A DNA stretch of 64,000 nucleotides from Campylobacter aviculae. GTDB lineage: Bacteria > Campylobacterota > Campylobacteria > Campylobacterales > Campylobacteraceae. Positions 18,832 through 27,714 of the stretch are shown one piece after another; within the stretch, counting starts at the first letter, position 1, and every line of letters starts with the position of its first letter. The translations under genes and the position numbers were made by a program. The stretch lies in assembly GCF_005406215.1 (NCBI RefSeq), contig NZ_NXMA01000009.1:1-64000 (forward strand), written 5' to 3'. The notes beneath the pieces are model-generated. The model did not search any database and was not told the origin of the DNA. It saw nothing but the letters and a program-made list of their open reading frames with translations.

Positions 18832-19341
18832 ATAAATTTCCACAGAAAAATTTATAGCAATGCCTTTTGGTATTGCTTTTAATGTAATAGGATAACTAAT
18901 TTTAATTAAATTGTCATAATCTTGTAAAGCATCTATACAGTCATAAAAGCGTCTAGGGTTATTCATAATTCCTTGTATGTTTAATTTATGAGTTAAATAT
19001 TTGTCTTTTTTATTGGTATTGATTTCTTGAATTTTAATATTTTGAAAATATTTTAATAAAAAAACTTTTAATTGCTTTGGATTTAAGTCTTGGTCAAATT
19101 GTTTAAGAATTTTATTGTTTTGTCTTTTCAATTTAGAAATTTTATCCTCACTTGATTCTAAATCTGTTTTAACCGAATTGAAGATTGCAATTTGGGAATT
19201 TTCTTTTAGATTAATATTTTTATAATCTTTCAATATAGGTAGTAATAAAAATAAAATCAAAGCCGTACATACGGTGATAAAACTTAAGGCAAAAATAATA
19301 ATTTTTAAAATATCTAATTCTTCAAGACTTTTATCTTTCAT
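18823..19341 (-). CDS. Membrane-anchored protein, PilO-like by layout
   Basis: No confident family. The 172 residues have a short cytoplasmic N-terminus, one membrane helix (about 12-36), a coiled coil (about 45-85) and a small C-terminal alpha/beta domain. That layout is like PilO/GspM proteins, which hold inner-membrane platforms of type IV pilus or type II secretion machines. It is the last gene of a tightly overlapping leftward trio (11-bp overlap with the gene upstream). Campylobacter uses a type II-like Cts system for DNA uptake, but I have no direct evidence that this trio belongs to it. Confidence 0.6.
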   Translation of the reverse strand: MKDKSLEELDILKIIIFALSFITVCTALILFLLLPILKDYKNINLKENSQIAIFNSVKTDLESSEDKISKLKRQNNKILKQFDQDLNPKQLKVFLLKYFQNIKIQEINTNKKDKYLTHKLNIQGIMNNPRRFYDCIDALQDYDNLIKISYPITLKAIPKGIAINFSVEIYSD

Positions 19342-19858
19342 TTAAAACTCCTGAATTTTTCTTACTAATACTTACAAAACGATACCAACCATTATTTAAA
19401 CGATAATATGTTGTGTTGCTTTGATCAAAAATACTTTTCAAAGGTGTTTCTAAAAGTAAAGCAAACATTTCTCTTGTAGGTGTAACTCCAGTAAGTTTTA
19501 AAGAATTTTTTTCTTGTTCCACGCTTTCAAGGGTAATGCTTCCAGTTTTTACAACTATATCGAAGAGATTTTTTAGGCTATTTTTTATGATTTGATTTTG
19601 TTCATTTATATCATAAGCCATTCGACTTTTTTCGGAAAGTATCTCATATGATATTTCATTTTGTTTAGTTTGATTTTGCATTTTTACAACTTCTTGTTTT
19701 TGTTTATCTATGGAGTGATTTACCAACGCAATTTTTGTAAGATATAGAAAATATGTAGCAAATATAAAGATAATTCCAAAACTAAAAAGCCCAAACCAAA
19801 TTTTACTAAATAATGTAAAAATAGGTTTTTTTCTAGGTTTTATAAAGCTATAAGTCAT
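19331..19858 (-). CDS. Membrane-anchored protein, PilN-like by layout
   Basis: No confident family. The 175 residues start with a basic cytoplasmic segment (YSFIKPRKKPIF), one membrane helix (about 18-42), a coiled coil (about 45-90), and a C-terminal domain with SITLESVEQEKNSLKLTGVT that resembles the ferredoxin-like fold of PilN/GspL-type proteins. It overlaps the gene upstream by 4 bases and the one downstream by 11. The order large soluble protein, then PilN-like, then PilO-like mirrors pilMNO operons. Confidence 0.6.
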   Translation of the reverse strand: MTYSFIKPRKKPIFTLFSKIWFGLFSFGIIFIFATYFLYLTKIALVNHSIDKQKQEVVKMQNQTKQNEISYEILSEKSRMAYDINEQNQIIKNSLKNLFDIVVKTGSITLESVEQEKNSLKLTGVTPTREMFALLLETPLKSIFDQSNTTYYRLNNGWYRFVSISKKNSGVLNER

Positions 19859-20796
19859 TGGAGTTCCTTTTGCATGAGCTCTATCATAAGCTCAAGCGTA
19901 TTAACTTGTTTGGCTGTAATTTCTAAAAATGTCTCATCTTCTAAGAATTCAATCGCACTAATACCCAATTCTTTTTCGCTAAATATATATATATATTCGA
20001 TAAAAGTTCCGGAATATTTTTCATCTTTATAGAATTTCTCAATACTTGCAATAATATGGCGGCAAAGATCCATATCGTGACTGAATTGATTCAATTCTTC
20101 AAGATTAAATTCATTGTCGGTTTCATCTGATAATTCCACATTATCTTCTTTATCTGAAGAATTTTCCAAATTTTCATTAAAATCATCAAGTGTTAATTCA
20201 TCTCCTAGTAGATTTTCGCTTGATTCATTTGAATATTCTTCTGAATTTTCTAATTCTTGATTAAAAAAAATCAAATCCCCATATAGAATTGTATTATTTT
20301 TACAAACCATAATTGTTATTATGTGATTATGGTTATAGGCATAGAGTGTTATTTGGTTATTATTTATATTCTGTTTTAAAATATTGTAATAAAGCAGAGC
20401 AAAAGGGGAATATAAAAAATCTAATCCATTATAGTCTTCAAAAAGTTCATTAAAATATTCTACATGTTCTGTTGCAGTAAATATTGAAGCATTGTTTAAA
20501 GGAATGGATTTGAGACTAATCTTGCCAACATTAAATCGTTCAAAATCTTTTTCATTAGTGCTTGGAATAAGACCTTGTTCTTTTGCATTTAAAAATAGAG
20601 CTGTATGAAAAAATAAAAATTTTTTACTTAGATTCTTAACGTGCTCTAGTGCTTTTTCGCTTTTATTAAAGGTTTTTTCAGTGCTACTTAGTAGTTTTTG
20701 GTTTCTATATATAGAAGCTTTAAGAATACTTTTTTTATCTTCTAGGATAATACTGATAAAAAGTTGAGGTAATATCTTTTTAAGCAAAAATAACAT
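19855..20796 (-). CDS. Unknown protein, possible PilM-like partner
   Basis: Not recognised. A frame could extend to 20826, but the ATG at 20796 follows AAGGAATAAA and starts one base after the upstream stop, so it is the better start (313 residues). The N-terminus has a hydrophobic stretch and alternating beta-type segments (FISIILEDKKSILKASIYRN) that could be the start of an actin-like PilM fold. A very acidic Asp/Glu/Asn/Ser linker at about 190-240 has no charge balance and is probably unstructured. A PilM role is inferred only from position before PilN- and PilO-like genes. Confidence 0.55.
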   Translation of the reverse strand: MLFLLKKILPQLFISIILEDKKSILKASIYRNQKLLSSTEKTFNKSEKALEHVKNLSKKFLFFHTALFLNAKEQGLIPSTNEKDFERFNVGKISLKSIPLNNASIFTATEHVEYFNELFEDYNGLDFLYSPFALLYYNILKQNINNNQITLYAYNHNHIITIMVCKNNTILYGDLIFFNQELENSEEYSNESSENLLGDELTLDDFNENLENSSDKEDNVELSDETDNEFNLEELNQFSHDMDLCRHIIASIEKFYKDEKYSGTFIEYIYIFSEKELGISAIEFLEDETFLEITAKQVNTLELMIELMQKELQ

Positions 20797-20797
20797 T

Positions 20798-21448
20798 TTA
20801 TTCCTTAAAATTATCCATTTTTTCAATATTATTAAAACAATTTAATAAAAATTGTTTAGCTTGCTCTTTGTTTAAATTTGAAATATCCAAAGGATCGCTA
20901 AGACTATAAACCAAGCTTGTGAAAGGCTTAGGTAAAATCATCTTATCCCAGCTTTTAAATTTCCAAAAACGTTTTGCTTCATAATTTAAAAGTCTTATTT
21001 TAACATTTTTTTTCTGTGCAAGCAACACTGCTCCATCTGAAATACTATGATAAGGTCCACGTGGTCCATCTGGAGTAATCACTATATCGTCATTTTTATC
21101 TAAAACTTTAAAAGCCGATCTTAAGGCACCACTAGCACCTTTTGATGTGCTCCCTCTAACTGTATCTAGTCCAAACAATTTAATAATTTTAGCAATTTGC
21201 TCTCCATCTCTGTGATGGGAAATCATCACATACGCTTTTTTATCTTTTTGTCTAAAATATCTAAAGGCAAAAGGCATTAAGGCTAAGCGACCATGCCAAA
21301 AAAGTATCACGCAAGGTTTTTTATCAACTTTATTACCTTTATATATTTTCTTACAAGTTAAAAAAATGATCCATTGTAAAATGAAAACTAAATAAGCTAT
21401 AAAAGTGATTTTAAATGAGTTCCCCATATAAAACCATACGCTTTGCAT
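20798..21448 (-). CDS. DUF374-type lysophospholipid/lipid A acyltransferase-like protein
   Basis: An inner-membrane acyltransferase of the LPLAT superfamily. After one N-terminal membrane segment, [14 protein letters not shown] and [20 protein letters not shown] contain the HxxD-like catalytic region of DUF374 proteins, and [20 protein letters not shown] is the conserved substrate loop. It probably acylates a lipid A or phospholipid precursor; the acceptor is unknown. Two starts are possible (21448 or 21427, MGNSFKITF), neither with a clear ribosome binding site. It overlaps miaB, so translation is probably coupled. Confidence 0.75.
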   Translation of the reverse strand: MQSVWFYMGNSFKITFIAYLVFILQWIIFLTCKKIYKGNKVDKKPCVILFWHGRLALMPFAFRYFRQKDKKAYVMISHHRDGEQIAKIIKLFGLDTVRGSTSKGASGALRSAFKVLDKNDDIVITPDGPRGPYHSISDGAVLLAQKKNVKIRLLNYEAKRFWKFKSWDKMILPKPFTSLVYSLSDPLDISNLNKEQAKQFLLNCFNNIEKMDNFKE

Positions 21449-22712
21449 TTTTGATTTTTACATTTTTAATTTGTCCTAAAAGTTCTTCGCTATGTTCCAC
21501 TTGGACTAAAAAATTATTGTCTGTTCTTCCTGCTATTGAATTATTAGGCCTTAGCTCTTCAAATAAAACTTTAAATTCTTTATCATTTTGTTTTTCAACA
21601 ATTTCATCCAAAATTTCATTATGGCGATTTTGCAAAATAGAAAGTCTTTGAGATGCTACTTCAGGATCAATTTGATTTGGCATAGTGGCTGCTTTGGTTA
21701 AAGGACGTTTTGAGTATTTAAAAGAAAACATTTGTTCGAAACGAACTTTCTCTAAAACATCCATTGTATCTTCAAAATCTTTTTCACTTTCTCCAGGAAA
21801 TGCTACAATGATATCCGTAGAAATGCTTACATTTGGACATAATTCTCTAAGCTTTAAAGCTCTATTTAAATACCATTCTTTTGTGTAGCCACGTTTCATT
21901 GCTTTTAAAATTTCATTAGATCCGCTTTGTAAAGGCATGTGCATTGATTTGCAAATTTTAGGATTTTGAGAAAAAACTTCTAAAAATTTATCATCCATGT
22001 GTAAAGGATGAGGACTAGTAAAACGAATACGCTCTAAACCTTCTATAGTGCTAAGTTCTTCAAGTAGATCTGAAAAATCCATTTTTTTATGGTTATTTCT
22101 GAATCTTTTACCGTAATTATTGACATTTTGTCCGAGTAGAAAAATTTCTTTTGCACCTTTTTGCACCGCTTTTTTTGCTTCATTATAAATAATATCAAAA
22201 GGTATGGAGATTTCATCACCTCTGGTATGAGGTACTATACAATAGGTACAATGTTTATCACATCCTATAGAGATATTAATATAAGATTTATAAATACTGT
22301 TTCTAAAATCAGCAAAGGCGAATTCGCTTTCATCGTAATCTATATCGACGCTAATGAATTTCGGAGTATTGACAGCTTCTGCAATTTTTGAAATATTTCT
22401 AGCACCTAAAACAAAATCAACATAAGGGGCACGACGAAAAATTTCATTACCCAAATGCGAGGCAGTGCAACCACATACTCCTATTTTAGCATCTTTCTTT
22501 TTTACTTTTTCAAAACTTCCTACTTCGGAAAAAAGTTTATGCACAGGTTTTTCACGTACGGAGCAGGTATTGATAAGTATTAAGTCCGCCTCCTTAATAT
22601 TTTCTGTTAAGGAATAATTTTCTTTTTGAGTAAGCTCTGCAACCATATGCTCAGAATCCCTGACATTCATTGCACAGCCTAAAGTCTGAATGAAAAGTTT
22701 TTTAGCACTCAA
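21411..22712 (-). CDS. miaB: tRNA-2-methylthio-N6-dimethylallyladenosine synthase
   Basis: A radical-SAM methylthiotransferase that modifies A37 of tRNAs reading UNN codons. The 433 residues contain the N-terminal UPF0004 domain ([15 protein letters not shown] with its Cys ligands), the radical-SAM motif [15 protein letters not shown] (CxxxCxxC) and a C-terminal TRAM domain (NNFLVQVE). Length is typical. It is embedded in a leftward overlapping cluster: 4-bp overlap with the HP0268-like gene upstream, and overlap with the acyltransferase downstream. Confidence 0.95.
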   Translation of the reverse strand: MSAKKLFIQTLGCAMNVRDSEHMVAELTQKENYSLTENIKEADLILINTCSVREKPVHKLFSEVGSFEKVKKKDAKIGVCGCTASHLGNEIFRRAPYVDFVLGARNISKIAEAVNTPKFISVDIDYDESEFAFADFRNSIYKSYINISIGCDKHCTYCIVPHTRGDEISIPFDIIYNEAKKAVQKGAKEIFLLGQNVNNYGKRFRNNHKKMDFSDLLEELSTIEGLERIRFTSPHPLHMDDKFLEVFSQNPKICKSMHMPLQSGSNEILKAMKRGYTKEWYLNRALKLRELCPNVSISTDIIVAFPGESEKDFEDTMDVLEKVRFEQMFSFKYSKRPLTKAATMPNQIDPEVASQRLSILQNRHNEILDEIVEKQNDKEFKVLFEELRPNNSIAGRTDNNFLVQVEHSEELLGQIKNVKIKNAKRMVLYGELI

Positions 22713-22951
22713 AGAATATGCACCTCATACATAAAATCATTTTCATCTAAGCTATATTTAATTGTTCTATAATAAACACTTAAGCCCTTTTTTTCAAAAT
22801 GTTCAACTAAAGCGATAAGATTTTTGTGAGAATTATCTTTATCAAAATAAAAAAATTTTTGTCCCTCTTTAGCTACAATCTCTTCGATTGTACTGAGACT
22901 GATATTTTTAGGTTTTCCATTAATCAAATTTCTTACTAATTTTAAATCCAT
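22709..22951 (-). CDS. HP0268-family small protein (possible nicking nuclease)
   Basis: An 80-residue cytoplasmic protein. The patterns [20 protein letters not shown] and [12 protein letters not shown] match what I recall of Helicobacter pylori HP0268, which has the same length and has been reported to have nicking-endonuclease activity. Function in Campylobacter is not established. It is the first gene of the leftward cluster with miaB (4-bp overlap) and diverges from nusA, so it may serve RNA or tRNA metabolism. Confidence 0.7.
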   Translation of the reverse strand: MDLKLVRNLINGKPKNISLSTIEEIVAKEGQKFFYFDKDNSHKNLIALVEHFEKKGLSVYYRTIKYSLDENDFMYEVHIL

Positions 22952-23073
22952 GATATATCCTTAAGCGTCTTTAAATTTACAATTTTATCAAATTTTACTT
23001 TTAATTAAACTTATTTAAAGTATACTTTTAATCTACTTTATATTATAAATCCCAAATTAAGGTATTGATTATT

Positions 23074-24162
23074 ATGGAAAAAATCGCAGATATTATTGAA
23101 AGCATTGCGAATGAAAAAAATTTAGAACTTGAAAGCGTTAAAGAAAAAGTTATTTTAGCTTTAGTTAATACAGCCAAGAGAATTTATGGACAAGAATATG
23201 ATTTTTTTGTTGATAAAAAAAAGCTAGATCTCTATCAGAAAATTTTAGTTGTAGCTGATGATGACGAGAGATTGAAAGAAAATAAAGAAAGTTTTATCGC
23301 ATTAAGTAAGGCAAAAATTGAAGCCCCTGATGTTGAAATAGGAGATGAGCTTACTTATGAGTGTTCTTTGGAAAATCTAGGAAGAACTGCTGTAAATATT
23401 TTACACAAAGAGTTGGAATACCATATTCAAAAATTACTTGAGCAGACTATTTTTGAAAAATACAAAAATAAAGTCGGCAAGATAGTTTTTGGAAATGTTG
23501 TACGTATAGATAATGATGAAAATACTTTTATAGAAATTGATGAATTAAGAGCTTTTCTTCCAAGAAAAAATCGCATTAAGGGTGAAAAATTTAAAATCGG
23601 GGAAGTTGTAAAGGCCGTAATAAGACGTGTTTATACAGATAAAGGAATTAAAATGGAACTTAGTCGAACAAGCCCTAAATTTTTAGAGTGTTTGCTTGAA
23701 GCTGAAGTTCCTGAAATTAAAGATGGCTATGTTAGCATAATGGGTTGTGCCAGAATTCCTGGTGAAAGGGCAAAAATTATTCTTAAATCCAATGGAGTTA
23801 ATGTAGATCCAGTAGGAGCTACTGTTGGAGTTAAAGGAGTTAGAATCAACGCGGTGAGTAAAGAATTGCATAATGAAAATATAGATTGTATTGAATTTAG
23901 TAATGAACCAGAAATTTTAATTGCGCGAATTTTAGCACCAGCTATAGTGAATTCTGTAAAAATTGAAGATAAAAAAGCTATTGTGAGTTTAAATAGCGAA
24001 CAAAAAAGTAAAGCTATAGGAAAAAGTGGAATCAATATTCGTCTTGCAAGTATGTTAAGTGGTTATGATATTGAACTTTATGAGTTAGAAAATGGGAATG
24101 CAAATCACTCTTTAAGTAATGAAGAAGCTTTAAAAAATTTACAAGATTTGTTTAAAATTTGA
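23074..24162 (+). CDS. nusA: Transcription termination/antitermination factor NusA
   Basis: It binds RNA polymerase and nascent RNA to control pausing, termination and antitermination. Domains in order: N-terminal RNAP-binding domain (1-125), S1 domain (about 135-200, KVGKIVFGNVVRIDND), then two KH domains (CARIPGERAKIILKSNGV, GATVGVKGVRIN, AIGKSGINIRLAS). The acidic C-terminal repeats of E. coli NusA are absent, as in other epsilonproteobacteria; 362 residues is normal here. The ATG at 23074 is favoured over an in-frame TTG at 23065, which is too close to TAAGG. Confidence 0.93.
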   Translation: MEKIADIIESIANEKNLELESVKEKVILALVNTAKRIYGQEYDFFVDKKKLDLYQKILVVADDDERLKENKESFIALSKAKIEAPDVEIGDELTYECSLENLGRTAVNILHKELEYHIQKLLEQTIFEKYKNKVGKIVFGNVVRIDNDENTFIEIDELRAFLPRKNRIKGEKFKIGEVVKAVIRRVYTDKGIKMELSRTSPKFLECLLEAEVPEIKDGYVSIMGCARIPGERAKIILKSNGVNVDPVGATVGVKGVRINAVSKELHNENIDCIEFSNEPEILIARILAPAIVNSVKIEDKKAIVSLNSEQKSKAIGKSGINIRLASMLSGYDIELYELENGNANHSLSNEEALKNLQDLFKI

Positions 24163-24182
24163 TAAAAGCTATATCTTTAAAA

Positions 24183-25370
24183 TTAGAGATATTTTTGATT
24201 AAACCATTTCCAGTAAAACGCAGCAAAAATAAAGATAGTTCCCAGCAAAGTCGTGATGGTTTCTAAATTGAAACCCAGATAAAATAAAAATCCCATGAGT
24301 TGAGAAATGATAGCGCTAAAACTAAGATAAACCATATCTGTATAAGCAATTACTCTTCCATAGTAAGCTTTATCGCAATTTTTTTGTATCATCGTGTAAG
24401 TATAAGCCCAAAGCGATGAAGTGAAAAAACCTGCTGTAATAAGTCCTATAAAAGAGATATAAAAACTAAATTGAGTTAAAGCCCAAAGTATGATTCCAAA
24501 CCCTTGTCCTAAATATAAGAAAAATAGGGTTTTGTTATTGACAAATTTGCTTAAAATAATAGGCCCTAAAGCTAAAGAACAGGCACGCACTGCATTTAAA
24601 AATCCAATGACCAAAGCAGCTGATAATACTTCTTTGTATTTATGTTTTGCTAGTAAAGTTACTAGAGTTTCATAAGCCGTAAGTCCTATAAAGGCGTGAA
24701 ATAGGATGAGATGAAGTATGATTTTATTTTTAAAAATATAGAAAAATCCTTCTTGAATCATTGATAAAAAATTATTTTGGATTTTTTGTTTGAATTCAGG
24801 AATGTTTAATCGAGTTAGAAATAAAAAACCGATAATAATAAGACAACAATCAAACAAAAAGGCAGTTTTGATACCAAAAAAATTGATAAAGATTCCCGCA
24901 CTAGCCATACCAGCTGTATAAGAAACTGCCCAAATAACACTATGCATTTCATTGGCAAGTTTTAATTCTTGTGAAGTTAAAATTTTAGCAAGCAAACTCA
25001 TTTCAGCTTGAAAGTAAATGGAGGCCACGCATAGTCTAACGAAAATTAAAATGAATAAAAGCCAAAGCATGCTAAGGCTTGTTACAAATATAAGACAAAA
25101 AATAGAGACAAGTTCTATACTGATCATACTTAATAAAAGTTTTTTAGGTTTATTCTTTTCAACAATCACTCCATTGATAGGAGCAAGTAGCACTCCAGGC
25201 AAAAAAGCAAGCATAGCACTAGTTGAGATTGCCCAAGTAGGTGCATTGAGATTGACCAATAAAGTAAAAACACCTGTTTGAGAAAACCAAGCACCAAAAT
25301 AAACTATAAATTGAACTGAAGCTAAAATTCTAATGTTTTTGTTATGTTTTAATAAATCAAAATAATTCAT
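24183..25370 (-). CDS. MFS transporter, unknown substrate
   Basis: A 12-helix inner-membrane transporter of 395 residues. An in-frame extension to 25496 exists, but MNYFDLLKHNKNIRIL at 25370 is the usual kind of start. The first half has AFLPGVLLAPINGVIVEKNK (motif A region), as in the enterobactin-exporter/MFS_3 group. Substrate unknown. It is transcribed leftward toward nusA and diverges from mqnC. It is conserved at this position in C. jejuni as I remember, so it is core rather than acquired. Confidence 0.8.
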   Translation of the reverse strand: MNYFDLLKHNKNIRILASVQFIVYFGAWFSQTGVFTLLVNLNAPTWAISTSAMLAFLPGVLLAPINGVIVEKNKPKKLLLSMISIELVSIFCLIFVTSLSMLWLLFILIFVRLCVASIYFQAEMSLLAKILTSQELKLANEMHSVIWAVSYTAGMASAGIFINFFGIKTAFLFDCCLIIIGFLFLTRLNIPEFKQKIQNNFLSMIQEGFFYIFKNKIILHLILFHAFIGLTAYETLVTLLAKHKYKEVLSAALVIGFLNAVRACSLALGPIILSKFVNNKTLFFLYLGQGFGIILWALTQFSFYISFIGLITAGFFTSSLWAYTYTMIQKNCDKAYYGRVIAYTDMVYLSFSAIISQLMGFLFYLGFNLETITTLLGTIFIFAAFYWKWFNQKYL

Positions 25371-25447
25371 AAATGAAACTATAGCATAATTTATGTTTTT
25401 AAATGCTATAATTGTTTTCAAAATTTTAATACTGCTAAGGATAAACC

Positions 25448-26494
25448 TTGAAAAGATTAAGTAAAATAGAAGCTTTAGATTTATTAAAGAATGCAAGTTT
25501 AGTTGAACTTGGAGAAATGGCTTATGAGAAAAAAATAGAACTTCATCCCGAAAAAATTACAACCTTTGTGGTGGATAGAAATATAAATTATACCAATGTG
25601 TGTTGCATTGATTGTTCTTTTTGTGCGTTTTATCGTCATCACAAGGAAGATGATGCTTATATTTTAAGTTTTGAAGAAATTGGTAAAAAAATAGAAGAAT
25701 TAGAGGCTATAGGTGGAACTCAAATTCTTTTTCAAGGTGGAGTGCATCCAAAACTTAAAATTGAATGGTATGAAGAACTTGTTTCTTGGATTAAAGAGCA
25801 TTATCCAAATATTACTATCCATGGTTTTTCCGCGGTTGAAATTGCTTATATTGCCAAAGCATCTAAAATTTCCATAGCAGAAGTGTTGCAAAGATTGCAG
25901 CAAAAAGGTTTATTTTCTATACCTGGTGCAGGGGCTGAGGTTTTAAGCGATAGGGTGCGTGATATCATAGCGCCAAATAAATGTGATACTCAAACTTGGT
26001 TAGAAGTGCATCGTCAAGCTCATAAAATCGGTATGAAAAGCACCGCTACCATGATGTTTGGAACGGTTGAAAATGATGAGGAAATTATAGATCATTTAGA
26101 ACATTTAAGAGCACTACAAGATGAAACGGGCGGATTTAGGGCTTTTATTTTGTGGAGTTTTCAAAGCGAAAATACTCTTTTGATTCAAAAACATCCTGAA
26201 ATAATGAAACAAAGTTCTAATAAATATCTTAGACTCTTAGCACTTTCAAGGCTTTATTTAGATAATTTTAAAAATTTACAGAGTTCTTGGGTAACTCAAG
26301 GTTCTTTAATAGGACAGCTTGCTTTAAAATTTGGTGCCAATGATTTAGGTTCAACTATGATGGAAGAAAATGTAGTAAGTGCTGCGGGTGCAAGCTATAG
26401 AATGAATCAAGATGAAATGATAAGGCTCATACGAAGTTTAGGTGAAAATCCTGCAAAACGTAACACAGCTTATGAAATTTTGGAGAAATTTTAA
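25448..26494 (+). CDS. mqnC: Cyclic dehypoxanthinyl futalosine synthase
   Basis: A radical-SAM enzyme of the futalosine pathway for menaquinone, which Campylobacter uses instead of the classical Men pathway. The 348 residues have the cluster motif CCIDCSFCAFYR (CxxxCxxC, about 56-63), GGTQILFQGGVHP, and the C-terminal MMEENVVSAAGA typical of MqnC/MqnE. The start is TTG at 25448 after AAGGATAAACC. The stop overlaps the start of the next gene (TAATG), so translation is coupled. Confidence 0.92.
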   Translation: MKRLSKIEALDLLKNASLVELGEMAYEKKIELHPEKITTFVVDRNINYTNVCCIDCSFCAFYRHHKEDDAYILSFEEIGKKIEELEAIGGTQILFQGGVHPKLKIEWYEELVSWIKEHYPNITIHGFSAVEIAYIAKASKISIAEVLQRLQQKGLFSIPGAGAEVLSDRVRDIIAPNKCDTQTWLEVHRQAHKIGMKSTATMMFGTVENDEEIIDHLEHLRALQDETGGFRAFILWSFQSENTLLIQKHPEIMKQSSNKYLRLLALSRLYLDNFKNLQSSWVTQGSLIGQLALKFGANDLGSTMMEENVVSAAGASYRMNQDEMIRLIRSLGENPAKRNTAYEILEKF

Positions 26495-27714
26495 TGCAAT
26501 ATTTAGAAAGTAAAGGAGTAAAAATTCCTTTTATATTTGAAAAAAATCAAGATTTGCCTATCGTTGTTTTAAAGCTTGTTTTTCAGAATTGTGGGCGAAG
26601 TTATGATGAAATTGCCGGACTTGCAAAAATGTTTTCTCGTATTTTAAACGAAGGCGTTGATGATCAATTTTTTAAAGAATTAGAATTTAGAGCCATTAGT
26701 TTAGAAGCAAGTAGTGGTTTTGAGAGTTTAGAAATCAATCTTTCTTGCCTGAAAGAACATTTTAAATTTGCTATAAAACAACTTGAAAATTTATTATTAA
26801 AACCAAGAATAGAAGAAAAGATTTTAAGAAAATTAAAAATAAATGTTTTAGGAGAATTAGCTAGTAAAAATAGTGATTTTGATTATTTGGCAAAAAATTT
26901 ACTTAATGCTGAAATTTTTGAGTATCCAGAATTTCAAAGTCCTAATGATGGAGATGAAAAAAGTATCGAAAATATCACTTTAGAATCACTACATCACTAC
27001 CATAAAAAAAATATTCATTTAAATAATTTAGTATGTGTTATAGGCGGAGATATAGAAGAAAAGGAAGTGAAAGAATTTTTAAGTGGCTTATTTGAAAAAC
27101 TTAACAAGGGAAAGGCTAATAAAAATAAAAAATATGAGCTTTGTAAAGAAAATAAAGATAAAATTTTAATCCGAAAAGAAAGTGAACAAGCTTATATTTA
27201 TTTTGCCACTCCATTACGCTTAAATATTTGTGATAAAGATATTTATTTGGCTAAGATTGCTTTATTTGTTTTAGGTCAAGGTGGATTTGGTTCAAGAATT
27301 ATGGAAGAAATCCGCGTCAAAAGAGGATTAGCTTACTCAGCCTATGCTATGCTAGATGTAAAATTATCTTTTTCTAGAATTTTTGGATATTTGCAAACTA
27401 AGAATGAAAGTGCTACGCAAGCAAAAAAAATTATCAAAGAACTCTTTAATGATTTTGTACAATATGGTATTAACGAAAATGAACTTCTTCAAGCTAAAAA
27501 TTTTATTATAGGATCTTCTCCTTTACGTTACGAAAGTCTTTCTAAACGTTTAGCTATAGCCTTTAATGAGTATTATCAAGGGTTAGAGCAGGGGTATTAT
27601 AAAAAAGAATTAAATTTGGTACAAAAAGTTAAACTTGAGGAAATCAATGCTTATATTAAACAGCATAAAGAGATATTAAATATGAGTTTTGCTAGTATCC
27701 AAAATGAAAATTAA
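26494..27714 (+). CDS. M16-family peptidase-like protein, catalytic motif absent
   Basis: The 406 residues have the two-lobed M16 layout (about 1-200 and 220-400, the latter with GQGGFGSRIMEEIRVKRGLA and YSAYA). The zinc motif HxxEH expected in the first lobe is replaced by GLAKMFSRILNEG, so it should be non-catalytic. Such proteins usually pair with an active M16 subunit that is encoded elsewhere. It lies between mqnC and recG with overlaps on both sides. No signal peptide is evident. Confidence 0.8.
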   Translation: MQYLESKGVKIPFIFEKNQDLPIVVLKLVFQNCGRSYDEIAGLAKMFSRILNEGVDDQFFKELEFRAISLEASSGFESLEINLSCLKEHFKFAIKQLENLLLKPRIEEKILRKLKINVLGELASKNSDFDYLAKNLLNAEIFEYPEFQSPNDGDEKSIENITLESLHHYHKKNIHLNNLVCVIGGDIEEKEVKEFLSGLFEKLNKGKANKNKKYELCKENKDKILIRKESEQAYIYFATPLRLNICDKDIYLAKIALFVLGQGGFGSRIMEEIRVKRGLAYSAYAMLDVKLSFSRIFGYLQTKNESATQAKKIIKELFNDFVQYGINENELLQAKNFIIGSSPLRYESLSKRLAIAFNEYYQGLEQGYYKKELNLVQKVKLEEINAYIKQHKEILNMSFASIQNEN

